Positions 46,686-60,090 of a stretch of DNA of 64,000 nucleotides are shown here, one piece after another. The notes under the pieces were generated by a model that saw only the letters and a program-made list of their open reading frames with translations, made no database searches and was not told the origin of the DNA. Made by a program: the position numbers and the translations under genes. Numbering within the stretch: the stretch's first letter is position 1; the number at the start of each line of letters is the position of its first letter. Origin of the DNA: Campylobacter lari (GTDB taxonomy: Bacteria; Campylobacterota; Campylobacteria; Campylobacterales; Campylobacteraceae); the NCBI RefSeq assembly GCF_900638335.1, contig NZ_LR134508.1:1178001-1242000 (forward strand), in the 5' to 3' direction.

Positions 46686-47746
46686 AAATCACTTTCATTA
46701 TAGCTACTTTAAATTCAGGTGGTGCTGAAAGGGTTTTAGTTACTTTGGCTAATGAACTTTGCAAAAATCATGAAATAAATATTATCAAATTTCACAAAGA
46801 AGGCTCTTTTTACAAGCTTGATCCAAAAATCAAACTTTTTACCCTAAAGCAGTTTGACTTTTCCACTCTTTATAATAAAATAGCTTCACGCATTAAAAAA
46901 TTCAAAGCCTTAAAACAAGCACTTAAAGAGCATAAAAGTGATGTTTTTATCTCATTTTTAGATACCACTAATATCGCTTGTATTTGGGCAAATAAAGGTT
47001 CTAATACACCTTTAATCATTAGTGAGCATAGCTCTTATACTTATTTAAAATCTAAAATTTGGAAGTTTTTACGCCGTATAAGTTTTCCTCATGCAAATGC
47101 TCTAACCGTGCTAAGCAATGATGATAAAAATTACTATGAAAACTTTGTTAAAAAAGTTATCAATATGCCAAATCCTTGTCATTTTAGCCCTATTAAAGAA
47201 AATTTAGAAAAAGAAAATAATGTCATTTTCGTAGGCAGACTTGATCATAATAAAAATGCTTCTATGTTTTTAAAAGCCATAGCAAAACTAGATACAAATT
47301 TACAAAATCAATACAGTTTTTTCATAGCAGGCGATGGAGAATTAAGACAAGATTTAGAACAAGAAGCTAAGAATTTAAATATCAAGATTAATTTTTTAGG
47401 TAAAGTTGAAAATATGCAAGAACTTTATAAAAAAGCAAAAATAATCTGTCTTTGCTCTTTCATAGAAGGCTTGCCAACGGTTTTGCTTGAAAGTTTATAT
47501 TACCAAGTAGCGCGCATTAGCACTAAATACACAAGTGGCCATAAAGATTTAATTGATGATGAAAAAGATGGATTTTTAGTAGATTTAGATGATGAAAAAG
47601 CTTTAAGTGAAAAACTCACCCTTTTAATGCAAGATGAAAATTTAAGAAAAACACTAGTGCTTAATGCACAACAGCGATGTAAAGATTATGAAGTGGCCAA
47701 TGTAGCACAAAAATGGCTTGATTTAATCAAAGAAGTAAGGGTTTAA
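46682..47746 (+). CDS. pglH: GalNAc transferase PglH
   Basis: PglH is a processive GT4 enzyme that adds the three terminal GalNAc residues to the lipid-linked glycan. The 354-residue product begins [22 protein letters not shown], has [17 protein letters not shown], and the GT4 C-terminal donor motif [14 protein letters not shown] with the ExxxxxxxE spacing. It matches the remembered C. jejuni PglH in length and motif. It overlaps pglK by ATGA and precedes pglJ by one base. Confidence 0.93.
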   Translation: MKITFIIATLNSGGAERVLVTLANELCKNHEINIIKFHKEGSFYKLDPKIKLFTLKQFDFSTLYNKIASRIKKFKALKQALKEHKSDVFISFLDTTNIACIWANKGSNTPLIISEHSSYTYLKSKIWKFLRRISFPHANALTVLSNDDKNYYENFVKKVINMPNPCHFSPIKENLEKENNVIFVGRLDHNKNASMFLKAIAKLDTNLQNQYSFFIAGDGELRQDLEQEAKNLNIKINFLGKVENMQELYKKAKIICLCSFIEGLPTVLLESLYYQVARISTKYTSGHKDLIDDEKDGFLVDLDDEKALSEKLTLLMQDENLRKTLVLNAQQRCKDYEVANVAQKWLDLIKEVRV

Positions 47747-47747
47747 C

Positions 47748-48848
47748 ATGAAAAAACTAGCAATTTTTATTTATTCTTTAGGAAGTGGTGGTGCTGAAAG
47801 GGTTGTATCTACGCTATTACCTGTGTTAAATTTAAAATATGAAGTACATTTGATTTTAATGAATGATAAAATATCCTATGATATTCCTGAAGTTAATATC
47901 CACTACCTTGAAAAATCAAGTCCAAGCGAAAGTAACTTAGCTAAATTTTTAAAACTACCCTTACTAGCTATGAAATACAAAAAACTTTGTGAAGATTTAA
48001 AAATCAATTTACAATTTGTATTATTAAACAGACCTAATTATATTGCATTAATGGCAAAATCCCTAGGACTTAAATCAACCCTTATTATCAATGAATGCAC
48101 CACTCCAAGTGTGATTTACAAGCATAATAATCTAAATTCTTTTATCAATAAATTTCTTATTAAAAAACTTTATAACAAAGCAGATTTAATCTTAGCAAAT
48201 TCTATAGGAAATAAAGAAGATTTAATACAAAATTTCAACATAGAAGCAAAAAAATGTGATATTTTATACAATGCCATAGACTTAGAAAACATTATAGAAA
48301 AATCTAAAGAAGAAATAGACTTTAAAGATCCTTTTATATTAAGCGTTGGTAGACTTGATCATGGTAAAAATCATGCTATGCTTATAAGAGCTTATGCAAA
48401 AGTTAAAACTGATTTAAAATTAGTCATTTTAGGCGAGGGTGTTTTAAAAGATGAGCTTTTAGCTTTAATAGAAACTTTAAATTTAAAAGACAAAGTCTTT
48501 TTACTAGGTTTTGATAAAAATCCTTATAAATACATGAGCAAATGTGATTTTTTTGCTTTTGCTTCAAGTTTTGAAGGCTTTTCTAATGTTTTAATCGAGT
48601 GCTTAGCTTGTAATACTGCCGTGCTTTGTACTGATCATAAAAGTGGCGCAAGAGAGTTATTTTTAGATGATGAGTTTGGACTTTTAGTAAAAGTAGATGA
48701 TGAAAAAGCCATGCAAGAAGGCTTAGAAAAAATGTGCAATGATGAAGCATTAAAAGCTTCATATAGACAAAAGGCTTTTTTGCGTGCAAAAGAATTTGAT
48801 AAAATTAGCATAGCAAAGCAATTATTTGAATTTTTCAACAAGGCATAA
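47748..48848 (+). CDS. pglJ: GalNAc transferase PglJ
   Basis: PglJ adds the third sugar (second GalNAc) to the growing glycan before PglH acts. The 366-residue GT4 protein has [21 protein letters not shown] at the N-terminus, [19 protein letters not shown], and the [18 protein letters not shown] donor-site motif. In C. jejuni, as remembered, pglI stands between pglH and pglJ; here pglJ starts one base after pglH, so pglI is absent, not displaced. Its stop is one base before the pglB start. Confidence 0.93.
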   Translation: MKKLAIFIYSLGSGGAERVVSTLLPVLNLKYEVHLILMNDKISYDIPEVNIHYLEKSSPSESNLAKFLKLPLLAMKYKKLCEDLKINLQFVLLNRPNYIALMAKSLGLKSTLIINECTTPSVIYKHNNLNSFINKFLIKKLYNKADLILANSIGNKEDLIQNFNIEAKKCDILYNAIDLENIIEKSKEEIDFKDPFILSVGRLDHGKNHAMLIRAYAKVKTDLKLVILGEGVLKDELLALIETLNLKDKVFLLGFDKNPYKYMSKCDFFAFASSFEGFSNVLIECLACNTAVLCTDHKSGARELFLDDEFGLLVKVDDEKAMQEGLEKMCNDEALKASYRQKAFLRAKEFDKISIAKQLFEFFNKA

Positions 48849-48849
48849 A

Positions 48850-50988
48850 ATGAAACTACAACAAAATTTTACTGATAATAATTCTATAAAATATACTTGT
48901 ATTTTAATCCTTATAGCCTTTGCTTTTAGTGTTTTGTGTAGATTATACTGGGTGGCTTGGGCAAGTGAGTTTTATGAGTTTTTCTTTAACGATCAACTTA
49001 TGATTACCACTAACGATGGCTATGCTTTTGCAGAAGGTGCAAGAGATATGATAGCAGGTTTTCATCAACCTAATGACTTATCTTATTTTGGAAGCTCACT
49101 TTCTACTTTGACTTATTGGCTTTATAGTATTTTACCTTTTAGCTTTGAAAGTATTATTTTATACATGAGTACTTTTTTTGCTTCTTTGATTGTTGTGCCT
49201 ATTATATTAATCGCAAGAGAGTATAAACTCACTACCTATGGCTTTATAGCAGCTTTACTTGGAAGCATTGCAAATAGTTATTATAACCGCACTATGAGTG
49301 GGTATTATGATACAGATATGCTAGTGTTAGTTTTACCAATGCTTATTTTGCTTACCTTTATACGCTTAACTATTAATAAAGACATTTTCACCCTACTTTT
49401 AAGTCCGATTTTTATTATGATTTATTTGTGGTGGTATCCATCAAGTTATTCTTTAAATTTTGCTATGATAGGACTTTTTGGACTTTATACTTTAGTGTTT
49501 CATAGAAAAGAAAAGATTTTTTATCTAGCTATTGCTTTGATGATCATAGCTTTAAGTATGCTAGCATGGCAATATAAACTTGCTTTGATTGTATTATTAT
49601 TTGCTATTTTTGCCTTTAAAGAAGAAAAAATCAATTTTTATATGATTTGGGCTTTGATTTTTGTTAGCATTTTGATTTTACATTTAAGTGGTGGCTTAGA
49701 TCCTGTTTTATATCAACTTAAATTTTATGTTTTTAAAGCTTCTGATGTGCAAAATTTAAAAGATGCTGCCTTTATGTATTTTAATGTTAATGAAACTATT
49801 ATGGAAGTAAATACTATCGATCCTGAAGTATTTATGCAAAGAATTAGCTCTAGTGTTTTAGTATTTATCCTTTCTTTTATAGGTTTTATCTTACTTTGTA
49901 AGGATCATAAAAGCATGCTTTTAGCTCTACCTATGCTTGCACTAGGTTTTATGGCTTTAAGAGCTGGGCTTAGATTTACCATTTATGCAGTTCCTGTGAT
50001 GGCTTTGGGTTTTGGGTATTTTTTATATATATTTTTTAATTTTTTAGAAAAAAAACAAATCAAACTTAGTCTAAGAAATAAAAATATCTTACTCATACTC
50101 ATTGCATTTTTTAGTATAAGCCCTGCTTTGATGCATATTTATTATTATAAATCCTCTACTGTTTTTACTTCTTATGAAGCTAGTATTTTAAATGATTTAA
50201 AAAATAAAGCTCAAAGAGAAGATTATGTCGTTGCTTGGTGGGATTATGGTTACCCAATACGCTATTATAGTGATGTAAAAACCCTAATCGATGGTGGAAA
50301 ACACCTAGGAAAAGATAATTTTTTCTCATCTTTTGTCTTAAGTAAAGAACAAATTCCAGCAGCTAACATGGCAAGACTTAGCGTAGAATACACTGAAAAA
50401 TCTTTCAAGGAAAACTATCCTGATGTTTTAAAAGCTATGGTTAAAGATTATAACCAAACAAGTGCTAAAGATTTTTTAGAAAGTTTAAATGATAAAGATT
50501 TTAAATTTGATACCAATAAAACTAGAGATGTATATATTTACATGCCTTATAGAATGTTGCGTATCATGCCTGTGGTAGCACAATTTGCAAATACAAATCC
50601 TGACAATGGAGAGCAAGAAAAAAGTTTATTTTTCTCCCAAGCTAATGCCATAGCTCAAGATAAAACCACAGGTTCTGTTATGCTTGATAATGGAGTGGAA
50701 ATTATTAATGATTTTAGAGCCTTAAAAGTAGAAGGTGCAAGTATACCTTTAAAAGCTTTTGTGGATATAGAATCCATCACTAATGGCAAATTTTATTACA
50801 ATGAAATTGACTCAAAAGCTCAAATTTATTTACTCTTTTTAAGAGAATACAAAAGCTTTGTGATTTTAGATGAAAGTCTTTATAATAGCACTTATATACA
50901 AATGTTTTTATTAAATCAATATGATCAAGATTTATTTGAACAAGTCACTAATGATGCAAGAGCAAAAATTTATAGGCTAAAAAGATGA
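48850..50988 (+). CDS. pglB: Oligosaccharyltransferase PglB
   Basis: PglB transfers the glycan from undecaprenyl-PP to Asn in D/E-x-N-x-S/T sequons in the periplasm. The 712-residue product has the length of the crystallised C. lari enzyme and looks almost identical to it from memory. Key residues are visible: metal ligands D56 (TTNDGYAF) and D154 (GYYDTD), and the sequon-binding WWDYG motif in [11 protein letters not shown]. About 13 membrane helices precede a C-terminal periplasmic domain (about 430-712). The ATG at 48850 was chosen over an in-frame codon at 48826, which lies inside pglJ. It overlaps pglA by four bases. Confidence 0.98.
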   Translation: MKLQQNFTDNNSIKYTCILILIAFAFSVLCRLYWVAWASEFYEFFFNDQLMITTNDGYAFAEGARDMIAGFHQPNDLSYFGSSLSTLTYWLYSILPFSFESIILYMSTFFASLIVVPIILIAREYKLTTYGFIAALLGSIANSYYNRTMSGYYDTDMLVLVLPMLILLTFIRLTINKDIFTLLLSPIFIMIYLWWYPSSYSLNFAMIGLFGLYTLVFHRKEKIFYLAIALMIIALSMLAWQYKLALIVLLFAIFAFKEEKINFYMIWALIFVSILILHLSGGLDPVLYQLKFYVFKASDVQNLKDAAFMYFNVNETIMEVNTIDPEVFMQRISSSVLVFILSFIGFILLCKDHKSMLLALPMLALGFMALRAGLRFTIYAVPVMALGFGYFLYIFFNFLEKKQIKLSLRNKNILLILIAFFSISPALMHIYYYKSSTVFTSYEASILNDLKNKAQREDYVVAWWDYGYPIRYYSDVKTLIDGGKHLGKDNFFSSFVLSKEQIPAANMARLSVEYTEKSFKENYPDVLKAMVKDYNQTSAKDFLESLNDKDFKFDTNKTRDVYIYMPYRMLRIMPVVAQFANTNPDNGEQEKSLFFSQANAIAQDKTTGSVMLDNGVEIINDFRALKVEGASIPLKAFVDIESITNGKFYYNEIDSKAQIYLLFLREYKSFVILDESLYNSTYIQMFLLNQYDQDLFEQVTNDARAKIYRLKR

Positions 50989-52112
50989 AAATAGGAATTT
51001 TAACCCATAGTGCAATGAGCGTGTATTATTTTCGTCTTGCACTCATTAAAGCTTTAGAAAAAAATAACCATGAAGTTATAATCATCACTCCAAAAGATGA
51101 TTTTGCTATTAAATTACAAGAGCTAGGTTATAAGGTTTGCTTTTATGATTTAGCTAGATCAAGTGTTAATCCTTTGATTGTTTTTAAAAATCTACTTAGT
51201 TTAAAAAACACACTCAAAAGTTTAAATTTAGATCTTTTACAAACAAGCGCTCACAAAAGCAATACAACAGGTATTATAGCAGCTAAAATGGCGGGCATTA
51301 AATATACTTTTGGTTTGGTTGAGGGCTTAGGAAGTTTTTATATAGATGATGATTTTAAAAGCAAATTAGTAAGAATGAGTATTAATTTACTTTATAAAAT
51401 TTCTTTTAAACTTGCTAATGGTTTTATTTTTGTCAATGAAAGCAATGCTTTATTTATGAAAAATTTAGGCTTAAAAGAAGAAAAAATCAAAATCATCAAA
51501 TCCGTAGGGCTAAATTTAAAACAATTTTTACCTTTAAAAATTAGCACAGAAGAAAAACAAGCTTTTTTAAAAGAACACAATATGCCTGATAAACCTATCG
51601 TTTTAATGATCTCAAGAGCACTTTGGCATAAAGGTATTAAAGAATTTTATGAAGCAAGCCAAATTTTAAAAGATAAGGCAAATTTTGTTTTGGTAGGTGG
51701 AAGGGATGATAATAAATCTTGCGCACCATTAGAATTTTTAAACTCAAATGATGTTTTTTATCTTGGTGCAAGAAGTGATATTGCACATTTATTAAATTTA
51801 TGCGATATTTTTGTTTTACCAAGCTATAAAGAAGGCTATCCAAGAACGGTTTTAGAAGCACAAGCTTGTAAAAAAGCATGTGTGGTAAGTGATGCTGAAG
51901 GTTGCATTGAGGCAGTGGATAATGCCATAGATGGTTTAATTTTCAAATGCAAAGATAGTAAAGATTTAGCCGAAAAAATCGCAGTTTTATTAGAAAATGA
52001 AAAACTAAAAAATACTTTGGCGCAAAATGCTTTTCTTAGAGCGCAAAATTATGATGAAAATATCATAGCTTTGAAATATCTTGATTTTTATAGGGGTTTT
52101 ACAAATGTATAA
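50985..52112 (+). CDS. pglA: GalNAc transferase PglA
   Basis: PglA adds the first GalNAc, alpha-1,3, to undecaprenyl-PP-diacetylbacillosamine. The 375-residue GT4 enzyme has [21 protein letters not shown], a central [15 protein letters not shown] donor segment, and the GT4 motif [18 protein letters not shown] with both glutamates. It fits the C. jejuni enzyme in size. Its start overlaps pglB by ATGA, and its stop overlaps pglC by eight bases. Confidence 0.94.
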   Translation: MKIGILTHSAMSVYYFRLALIKALEKNNHEVIIITPKDDFAIKLQELGYKVCFYDLARSSVNPLIVFKNLLSLKNTLKSLNLDLLQTSAHKSNTTGIIAAKMAGIKYTFGLVEGLGSFYIDDDFKSKLVRMSINLLYKISFKLANGFIFVNESNALFMKNLGLKEEKIKIIKSVGLNLKQFLPLKISTEEKQAFLKEHNMPDKPIVLMISRALWHKGIKEFYEASQILKDKANFVLVGGRDDNKSCAPLEFLNSNDVFYLGARSDIAHLLNLCDIFVLPSYKEGYPRTVLEAQACKKACVVSDAEGCIEAVDNAIDGLIFKCKDSKDLAEKIAVLLENEKLKNTLAQNAFLRAQNYDENIIALKYLDFYRGFTNV

Positions 52113-52693
52113 AAATGGTTTAAAGCGTGTTTTTGACTTTTTTTTGGCTTTGATTTTATTGATTATTTTTTTACCCTTTATAGTGCTTATAGGTATTGTT
52201 TTAAAAATCGTTCAAGGAAGTGTGCTTTTTAAACAAGCAAGGCCAGGATTAAATGAAAAAATTTTTTATATTTATAAATTTAAAACTATGAGTGATGAAA
52301 CCGATGAAAATGGAGAATTACTTCCTGATGAATTACGCCTAAAGCCCTTTGGTAAGCTAGTTAGAAGTTTGAGTTTAGATGAATTACCACAGCTTTTTAA
52401 TGTATTAAAAGGCGATATGAGCTTCATAGGCCCAAGACCTTTACTTGTAGAATACTTGCCCTTATATAATCAAGAGCAAAAAAAACGCCACGATGTAAGA
52501 CCAGGCATTACAGGTTGGGCACAGATTAATGGACGCAATGCTATTTCTTGGAAGCAAAAATTTAAATATGATGTAGAATATGTGCAAAATTGCTCTTTTT
52601 TATTTGATCTTAAAATCTTTTTTATGACCATTATTAAAGTTCTAAAAAGAAGTGGGGTTAATAAAGAAGGAGTAGCTACAACGGATAAATTCA

Positions 52694-52707
<14 letters not shown>
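52105..52707 (+). CDS. pglC: Phosphoglycosyl transferase PglC
   Basis: PglC transfers phospho-diacetylbacillosamine from UDP to undecaprenyl phosphate, the first membrane step. The 200-residue monotopic enzyme has a re-entrant N-terminal helix ([19 protein letters not shown]), the catalytic region [12 protein letters not shown] with its Asp-Glu dyad, and [23 protein letters not shown]. The ATG at 52105 with AGGGG upstream gives the normal length; the in-frame TTG at 52081 would add eight residues. It overlaps pglA by eight bases and pglD by 14. Confidence 0.95.
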
Positions 52708-54447
<1,740 letters not shown>

Positions 54448-54448
54448 A

Positions 54449-56212
54449 ATGGATTATAAAAGCAAACGCTTAGGTTTTTTCCTAGGCGCTGATATTTTAC
54501 TTTTTGTTATAAGTATTTATTTGTCTTTTTCTTTACGTTTTAGTGCAGACATCCCGAGTGAGTTTTATGAAGGTATGTTTAAAAGTGCTGTGATTTTGAT
54601 TTTACTTAAAATAGTTTTTCTAGCTTTTTTTAGAATTTATCAAGTTGCTTGGAGATTTTTCTCACTTAATGAAGCGCGCAAATTAGTTATTGCTTTAACT
54701 TTAGCCGAACTTGTATTTTTAGCAATTTATTATTTTTATGATGATTTTTTTAATCCTTTTCCAAGAAGCGTTATAGGGATAGACTTTGTTTTATCTTGTA
54801 TGTTAATTGGAAGTTTGCGTATAAGCAAAAGAATGATTGTTGATTTTAGAAAGCCAAAATATAATGAAGAACATCCTTGTATAGTAGTTGGTGCCACTTC
54901 AAAGGCTTTACATTTATTAAAAGGAGCTAAAGAAGGAAGCTTAGGACTTTTCCCTGTTGCTGTGGTAGATGAACGTAAAAATTTAATAGGTACTTATTGT
55001 GATAAATTTATAGTTGAAGAAAAAGAAGCTATTAGAAAATATACCGCTGAAGGAATTCACACTGCTATCATTGCTTTAAAACTTGAACAAGAAGAACTCA
55101 AAAAGCTTTTTGATGAGCTTATTGCTTATGGGATTAATGATATAAAACTTTTTTCTTTTACGCAAAATGAAGCAAGAGATATAAGCATTGAAGATTTATT
55201 GGCACGTAAGCCAAAAGATTTGGATAATGCTTGCGTGATTGATTTTATCAAAGATAAAGTAGTTTTAGTTAGTGGAGCTGGTGGGACTATAGGAAGCGAG
55301 CTTTGTAAGCAATGTATTAAATTTGGTGCAAAGCATTTAATCATGCTTGATCATAGCGAGTATAATTTATATAAAATCAATGAAGAATTAAGCTTACACA
55401 AAGAAAAAATCGAACCTATTATGATGAGCATATTAGACAAAGAAGCTTTAGAAAAACTTTTACAAGAAAAAAACATAGATTTGATCTTACATGCAGCAGC
55501 TTACAAGCACGTGCCTTTATGTGAGCAAAATCCACATTCAGCTATTTTAAATAACATCATAGGCACTAAAAATTTAATCGATCTTGCAAAGACTTACAAG
55601 GTTGCTAAATTTGTTATGATAAGCACTGATAAAGCTGTGAGGCCAACTAATATCATGGGTTGCACAAAAAGAATTTGTGAGCTTTATGCGCTAAGTTCAA
55701 GTTGTGAAAATTTTGAAGTAGCTTGCGTGCGTTTTGGTAATGTTTTAGGCTCAAGTGGAAGCGTTATACCTAAATTTAAAACTCAAATTGCAGCTAATGA
55801 ACCACTTACTCTTACTCATCCTGATATAGTGCGTTATTTTATGCTAGTAGATGAGGCTGTGCAACTTGTTTTACAAGCTGCGGCTATTGCTAAAGGTGGA
55901 GAATTATTTGTACTTGATATGGGTGAACCTGTTAAAATCATGGATTTGGCTAAAAAAATGCTTTTACTTTCTAATAAAAAGCTAGAAATTAAAATCACCG
56001 GACTTAGAAAAGGTGAAAAACTTTATGAAGAGCTTTTAATCCATAAAGATGATTTAAAAACTCAATACGAAAGTATTTTTGTTACCACTAGCGAAATTAA
56101 AGATTTAAAAATTTTAAATCAAGAAATAGAAAAATTACTCCAAAGCACAGATCCTGCAAAAGTTTTAAAGGAAATTGTGCCTGAATTTAATCACAATAAA
56201 AATGGAGAGTGA
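54449..56212 (+). CDS. pglF: UDP-GlcNAc 4,6-dehydratase PglF
   Basis: PglF begins bacillosamine synthesis by converting UDP-GlcNAc to the 4-keto-6-deoxy sugar. The 587-residue protein has four N-terminal membrane helices (about 1-120), a CoA-binding-like domain, and an SDR catalytic domain. That domain has [14 protein letters not shown], then [19 protein letters not shown], where the usual Tyr is replaced by Met, as in this long dehydratase class. It ends the pgl run; pglG is absent and cheY follows after 112 bases with its own promoter. Confidence 0.95.
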   Translation: MDYKSKRLGFFLGADILLFVISIYLSFSLRFSADIPSEFYEGMFKSAVILILLKIVFLAFFRIYQVAWRFFSLNEARKLVIALTLAELVFLAIYYFYDDFFNPFPRSVIGIDFVLSCMLIGSLRISKRMIVDFRKPKYNEEHPCIVVGATSKALHLLKGAKEGSLGLFPVAVVDERKNLIGTYCDKFIVEEKEAIRKYTAEGIHTAIIALKLEQEELKKLFDELIAYGINDIKLFSFTQNEARDISIEDLLARKPKDLDNACVIDFIKDKVVLVSGAGGTIGSELCKQCIKFGAKHLIMLDHSEYNLYKINEELSLHKEKIEPIMMSILDKEALEKLLQEKNIDLILHAAAYKHVPLCEQNPHSAILNNIIGTKNLIDLAKTYKVAKFVMISTDKAVRPTNIMGCTKRICELYALSSSCENFEVACVRFGNVLGSSGSVIPKFKTQIAANEPLTLTHPDIVRYFMLVDEAVQLVLQAAAIAKGGELFVLDMGEPVKIMDLAKKMLLLSNKKLEIKITGLRKGEKLYEELLIHKDDLKTQYESIFVTTSEIKDLKILNQEIEKLLQSTDPAKVLKEIVPEFNHNKNGE

Positions 56213-56239
56213 TTAAATTCTAATTTTATTTTAAAATGG

Positions 56240-56245
56240 TATAAT
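56240..56245 (+). promoter_or_regulatory. Probable sigma-70 -10 box for cheY
   Basis: TATAAT lies 80 bases before the cheY GTG, between pglF and cheY, leaving a leader of roughly 70 bases. It is the best -10 match in the gap. Confidence 0.6.
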
Positions 56246-56283
56246 ATATACTTTTAATTGATTAATAAAAATAAAAACGATAC

Positions 56284-56302
56284 AATTACATTTTATGTAA
56301 TT
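56284..56302. repeat. 8-3-8 inverted repeat in the cheY leader
   Basis: AATTACAT-TTT-ATGTAATT is a perfect inverted repeat 22 bases before the cheY start. It has no T-run after it, so it is not a terminator. It could be a regulator site or an RNA structure near the ribosome site. Confidence 0.45.
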
Positions 56303-56324
56303 ACATCAAAATAAAGGAAAAAAA

Positions 56325-56702
56325 GTGAAGTTATTAGTAGTTGATGATAGTTCTACCATGAGAAGAATAATCAAAAACACTCTTGTAAGATTAGGTCATA
56401 AAGATGTTTTAGAAGCTGAACATGGAGTTGAAGCTTGGGATTTACTTTCACAAAATGATGATATTAAAATTTTAATTACCGACTGGAATATGCCTGAAAT
56501 GAATGGCTTAGAATTAGTAAAAAAAGTAAGAGCGGAAGAAAAATATGCTGATATGCCTATTATCATGGTAACTACAGAAGGTGGTAAAGCAGAAGTTATT
56601 ACAGCTTTAAAAGCAGGTGTAAATAACTATATCGTAAAACCTTTTACACCTCAAGTATTAAAAGAAAAACTTGAAGATGTTTTAGGGACAAACGAAGGCT
56701 AA
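56325..56702 (+). CDS. cheY: Chemotaxis response regulator CheY
   Basis: CheY-P binds the flagellar switch to control rotation. The 125-residue receiver domain has KLLVVDDSSTMRRI with the acidic pocket, ITDWNMPEMNG with the phosphorylated Asp, MVTTEGG with the switch Thr, and NYIVKPFTPQ with the conserved Lys. The start is GTG at 56325 with AAGGAAA upstream. The length is slightly shorter than the 130 I recall in C. jejuni. prmA and ftsH follow. Confidence 0.96.
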   Translation: MKLLVVDDSSTMRRIIKNTLVRLGHKDVLEAEHGVEAWDLLSQNDDIKILITDWNMPEMNGLELVKKVRAEEKYADMPIIMVTTEGGKAEVITALKAGVNNYIVKPFTPQVLKEKLEDVLGTNEG

Positions 56703-56714
56703 TTATAAGTTTTT

Positions 56715-57551
56715 ATGCAAACACATTATTACGAACTTTTTTTTCAAACAGACAAGGAATATTTAGATTTATTCCTTGATCTTATTTTTTCTCTAGATAT
56801 AGACGCCATAGAAGAAAAAAACGATGGTATTTATATACGATCAGAAGAAGACATAGAACTCATTCAAATAGCCTTACAAAATTTTCATCAAAAATTATGT
56901 GAAAAATTTAACACTAAGATTTATTTTCACTCTACTTTAGAAAAAAAAGAAAATAAAAACTGGATAGAAGAGTATAAAAAAGGCATACAAGCTTTAACTA
57001 TTGACAATATTCACATTCATACCACTTGGCAAAAACCTATGCAAGATAAGATCAATATCATTATAGATCCTGCCTTAGCTTTTGGTTCAGGACACCATGA
57101 AAGCACTTATACTTGTATAGAATTTTTACAAGAATACACAGATGATTCCAAATTTTGTTTAGATGTAGGCTGTGGAAGTGGGATTTTAAGCATCATCATG
57201 GCAAAGCTTGGAGCTAAAGTGCAAGCTTGCGATACAGATGAGCTAGCCATAGTTGCAAGCAAGGAAAATGCAAAATTAAATCAAGTTAGCTTTGATGATA
57301 TTTGGGTAGGTTCTATTAATAAAAGCTTACATAAATATGATATAGTTGTGGCAAATATCATTGCCGATATTTTAATCATACTAGAAAAAGATCTTAAAGA
57401 AAAAACCAAAGAAGGTGGAATTTTAATCTTATCTGGTATTTTAAACAAATATGAAGAAAGAATTAAAGATAAATTCAAAGATTTGACTTTGTTAGAATGC
57501 AAACACAAAGGAGAATGGTTGAGTTTAGCTTACAAAAAGGAAACAAAATAA
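56715..57551 (+). CDS. prmA: Ribosomal protein L11 methyltransferase
   Basis: PrmA trimethylates L11 using S-adenosylmethionine. The 278-residue protein has an N-terminal substrate-binding domain and a class I MTase domain. The MTase domain has DPALAFGSGHHEST, motif I LDVGCGSGILSII, motif II DTDELAI and motif IV VVANIIADIL. Its TAA overlaps the ftsH ATG by one base. An ORF start at 57497 is internal to prmA. Confidence 0.94.
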   Translation: MQTHYYELFFQTDKEYLDLFLDLIFSLDIDAIEEKNDGIYIRSEEDIELIQIALQNFHQKLCEKFNTKIYFHSTLEKKENKNWIEEYKKGIQALTIDNIHIHTTWQKPMQDKINIIIDPALAFGSGHHESTYTCIEFLQEYTDDSKFCLDVGCGSGILSIIMAKLGAKVQACDTDELAIVASKENAKLNQVSFDDIWVGSINKSLHKYDIVVANIIADILIILEKDLKEKTKEGGILILSGILNKYEERIKDKFKDLTLLECKHKGEWLSLAYKKETK

Positions 57552-59473
57552 TGAATAAAAAACCAAACGAACCAAAAGATAATCCAAACAACAATAGCTT
57601 TTTTAATAAAAATCCTATTTTTATTTTTGCTATTTTTGCCATTGTGATGATTCTTTTATTTAAAGGATTTTCAGATGATGGTAGCATGGGTATTATGGGC
57701 GGAGAAAATACTAAAAAAGTTACTTATTCTGAGTTGAAAACTTTAATTGAAAATAATCAAATTGCCCAAGTTAATATAGGTCAAACCACCATAAAAGCTG
57801 TATCTAAAGCAGGAAATATGGTGTATATTACTAAAAAAGTTCCAAATGATGCTACTTTTGTGCCTTTGCTTGATTCAAAAGGCGTTTCTTACGGGGCTTT
57901 TAATGAGAGTAATTGGTTTATAGATATCTTACTTTCTTGGGTTTTACCAGTATTTATTTTCTTTGGTATATGGATGTTTTTAGCCTCTCGTATGCAAAAA
58001 AATATGGGCGGATCTATACTTGGTATAGGAAGCTCTAAAAAACTTGTAAATTCAGAAAAACCAAAAGTTAAATTCAATGATGTCGCAGGTGTTGAGGAAG
58101 CAAAAGAAGAAGTTAAAGAAATTGTTGATTTTCTAAAATATCCTGAAAGATACATCAATCTTGGCGCAAAAATTCCAAAAGGACTTTTACTTGTAGGCCC
58201 TCCGGGTACGGGTAAAACTTTACTTGCAAAAGCAGTAGCAGGCGAAGCTGATGTACCATTTTTTAGTGTATCAGGTTCATCTTTTATAGAAATGTTTGTG
58301 GGTGTTGGAGCTAGTAGGGTTAGAGATTTATTTGAAAATGCTAAAAAAGAAGCTCCAGCTATTGTATTTATAGATGAAATTGATGCCATAGGTAAATCAC
58401 GTGCGGCAAGTGGCATGATGGGTGGAAATGATGAAAGAGAGCAAACTTTAAATCAACTTCTAGCAGAAATGGATGGCTTTGGCACTGAAAGCTCACCAGT
58501 AATCGTACTAGCAGCGACAAATCGTCCTGAAGTACTTGATGCAGCATTGCTTAGACCGGGACGTTTTGATAGACAAGTTTTAGTGGATAAGCCTGATTTT
58601 AAAGGTAGATGCGATATTTTAAAAGTTCATATGAAAGATGTTAAAATTTCACCTGAAGTAAAGGTAGAAGATATCGCAAGATTAACAGCAGGTCTTGCTG
58701 GTGCTGATTTAGCAAATATCATCAACGAAGCAGCTTTACTTGCAGGTAGAGATTCTAAAAAACATGTAGAACAAAAAGACTTAGTTGAAGCAGTAGAAAG
58801 AGCTATAGCAGGACTTGAGAAAAAATCACGTAGAATTAACGATAAAGAGAAAAAAATCGTAACTTATCATGAATGTGGTCATGCTTTAATAGCTGAAACT
58901 ACAAAAGGTGCTAAAAAAGTAAGTAAAGTTTCTGTTATACCACGCGGTTTAGCGGCTTTAGGGTATACACTTAACACTCCTGAGGAAAATAAATTTTTAA
59001 TGCAAAAACACGAACTTTTAGCTGAAGTTGATGTGCTTTTAGGTGGGCGTGCGGCTGAAGAAATTTTCATTAAAGAAATTTCAACTGGTGCAAGCAATGA
59101 CCTTGAACGTGCAACTGACATTATAAAAGCTATGATTTCTATGTATGGCATGAGTGAAATCGCAGGTTTAATGGTGCTTGAAAAGCAAAGAAATACTTTC
59201 TTAAGTGGCGGACAAACTATCAAAGATTATTCTGATAAAATGGCACAAGATTTAGATGAGTATGTGAAGAAAACCTTAGATGAGCGCTATGCTGGCGTAA
59301 AAGAAATTTTAAAAACCTATAGCGGTGCTATAGAAGTAATGGTACAAGCACTTTATGAAGAAGAAACTATTGATGGTGCCAAAGTAAGAGAGATTATTAA
59401 AAATTATGAAGAAGAAAATAATCTTCCAACACGCTTAGAAGAAAAAGAGCAAGAAGCTACTAAGGATAACTAA
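57551..59473 (+). CDS. ftsH: ATP-dependent zinc metalloprotease FtsH
   Basis: FtsH degrades misassembled membrane proteins and selected soluble ones. The 640-residue protein has two N-terminal membrane helices, Walker A GPPGTGKT (216-223), Walker [12 protein letters not shown], the SRH region [11 protein letters not shown], and the zinc site YHECGH (H440, E441, H444). The ATG at 57551 overlaps the prmA stop as TAATG. Upstream in-frame codons would add a region belonging to prmA. The gene is coupled by one-base overlap to the psd-like gene. Confidence 0.97.
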   Translation: MNKKPNEPKDNPNNNSFFNKNPIFIFAIFAIVMILLFKGFSDDGSMGIMGGENTKKVTYSELKTLIENNQIAQVNIGQTTIKAVSKAGNMVYITKKVPNDATFVPLLDSKGVSYGAFNESNWFIDILLSWVLPVFIFFGIWMFLASRMQKNMGGSILGIGSSKKLVNSEKPKVKFNDVAGVEEAKEEVKEIVDFLKYPERYINLGAKIPKGLLLVGPPGTGKTLLAKAVAGEADVPFFSVSGSSFIEMFVGVGASRVRDLFENAKKEAPAIVFIDEIDAIGKSRAASGMMGGNDEREQTLNQLLAEMDGFGTESSPVIVLAATNRPEVLDAALLRPGRFDRQVLVDKPDFKGRCDILKVHMKDVKISPEVKVEDIARLTAGLAGADLANIINEAALLAGRDSKKHVEQKDLVEAVERAIAGLEKKSRRINDKEKKIVTYHECGHALIAETTKGAKKVSKVSVIPRGLAALGYTLNTPEENKFLMQKHELLAEVDVLLGGRAAEEIFIKEISTGASNDLERATDIIKAMISMYGMSEIAGLMVLEKQRNTFLSGGQTIKDYSDKMAQDLDEYVKKTLDERYAGVKEILKTYSGAIEVMVQALYEEETIDGAKVREIIKNYEEENNLPTRLEEKEQEATKDN

Positions 59474-60090
59474 TGAAAACAAATTTTATTGCAAAGGCTG
59501 GCTGGAATTTACTCATAGTTCTAGCCATAGTTTTTGCAATAGCTCAATTTATATGGGGATTTTCTTGGCTTTTATGGTGTATTTTTATACTTTTTGCTTG
59601 TCTTTTTAGAACTAGCAAAATCAGCTATATAGCAGATTCAAATACTATCATAGCTCCTATAGAAGGAAAAATAAAATGCATCAAAACAAGCTCGTATAAA
59701 GAGCTTGGTGAATGTATAGAAGTGCAAATTATTAATAATATTTTTTCTCAAGGAAGCATTATAGCTCCGCTTGATATGGAAATAGAAGAAACTAGGCTAA
59801 GACACGGGCTTTTTTTATGTCCATTTATGAAAAACACAAATTTAATGAGTGAAAGAATATTATTTTTAGCACGCTCTAAAGATAAACAATGGGCATTACG
59901 CATCATTTTTGGTGCCTTAAATAGAAAAACTCATATTGATGATTTTGGACACCATCTAAACCATGGGCAAAACATAGGTTTTATGTTTGATGGTAGTGTA
60001 AGTTTATTACTCCCAAAAGATACTAGAATTTGTATAAATGAAAATGATAAAGTACGCATTGGTGCATTAATAGGATATTTAAATCCATGA
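59473..60090 (+). CDS. psd: Phosphatidylserine decarboxylase-like protein
   Basis: The 205-residue protein has two N-terminal hydrophobic helices. Its short PSD-like fold includes IIAPIEGKIKCIK, LRHGLFLCPFMKNTNLMSER and the presumed self-cleavage segment FDGSVSLLLP, where the canonical LGST is reduced to DGS. Such enzymes convert phosphatidylserine to phosphatidylethanolamine after cleaving to form a pyruvoyl group. The adjacent pssA makes the substrate, supporting this. The cleavage-site change makes activity somewhat uncertain. Confidence 0.83.
   Translation: MKTNFIAKAGWNLLIVLAIVFAIAQFIWGFSWLLWCIFILFACLFRTSKISYIADSNTIIAPIEGKIKCIKTSSYKELGECIEVQIINNIFSQGSIIAPLDMEIEETRLRHGLFLCPFMKNTNLMSERILFLARSKDKQWALRIIFGALNRKTHIDDFGHHLNHGQNIGFMFDGSVSLLLPKDTRICINENDKVRIGALIGYLNP

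Noticed and set aside
48826-48849. Upstream in-frame start for pglB
   Set aside because: It lies within pglJ. The ATG at 48850 gives the known 712-residue C. lari length.
57497-57550. Upstream in-frame start for ftsH
   Set aside because: It lies in prmA. The ATG at 57551 overlaps the prmA stop and gives the normal N-terminus.
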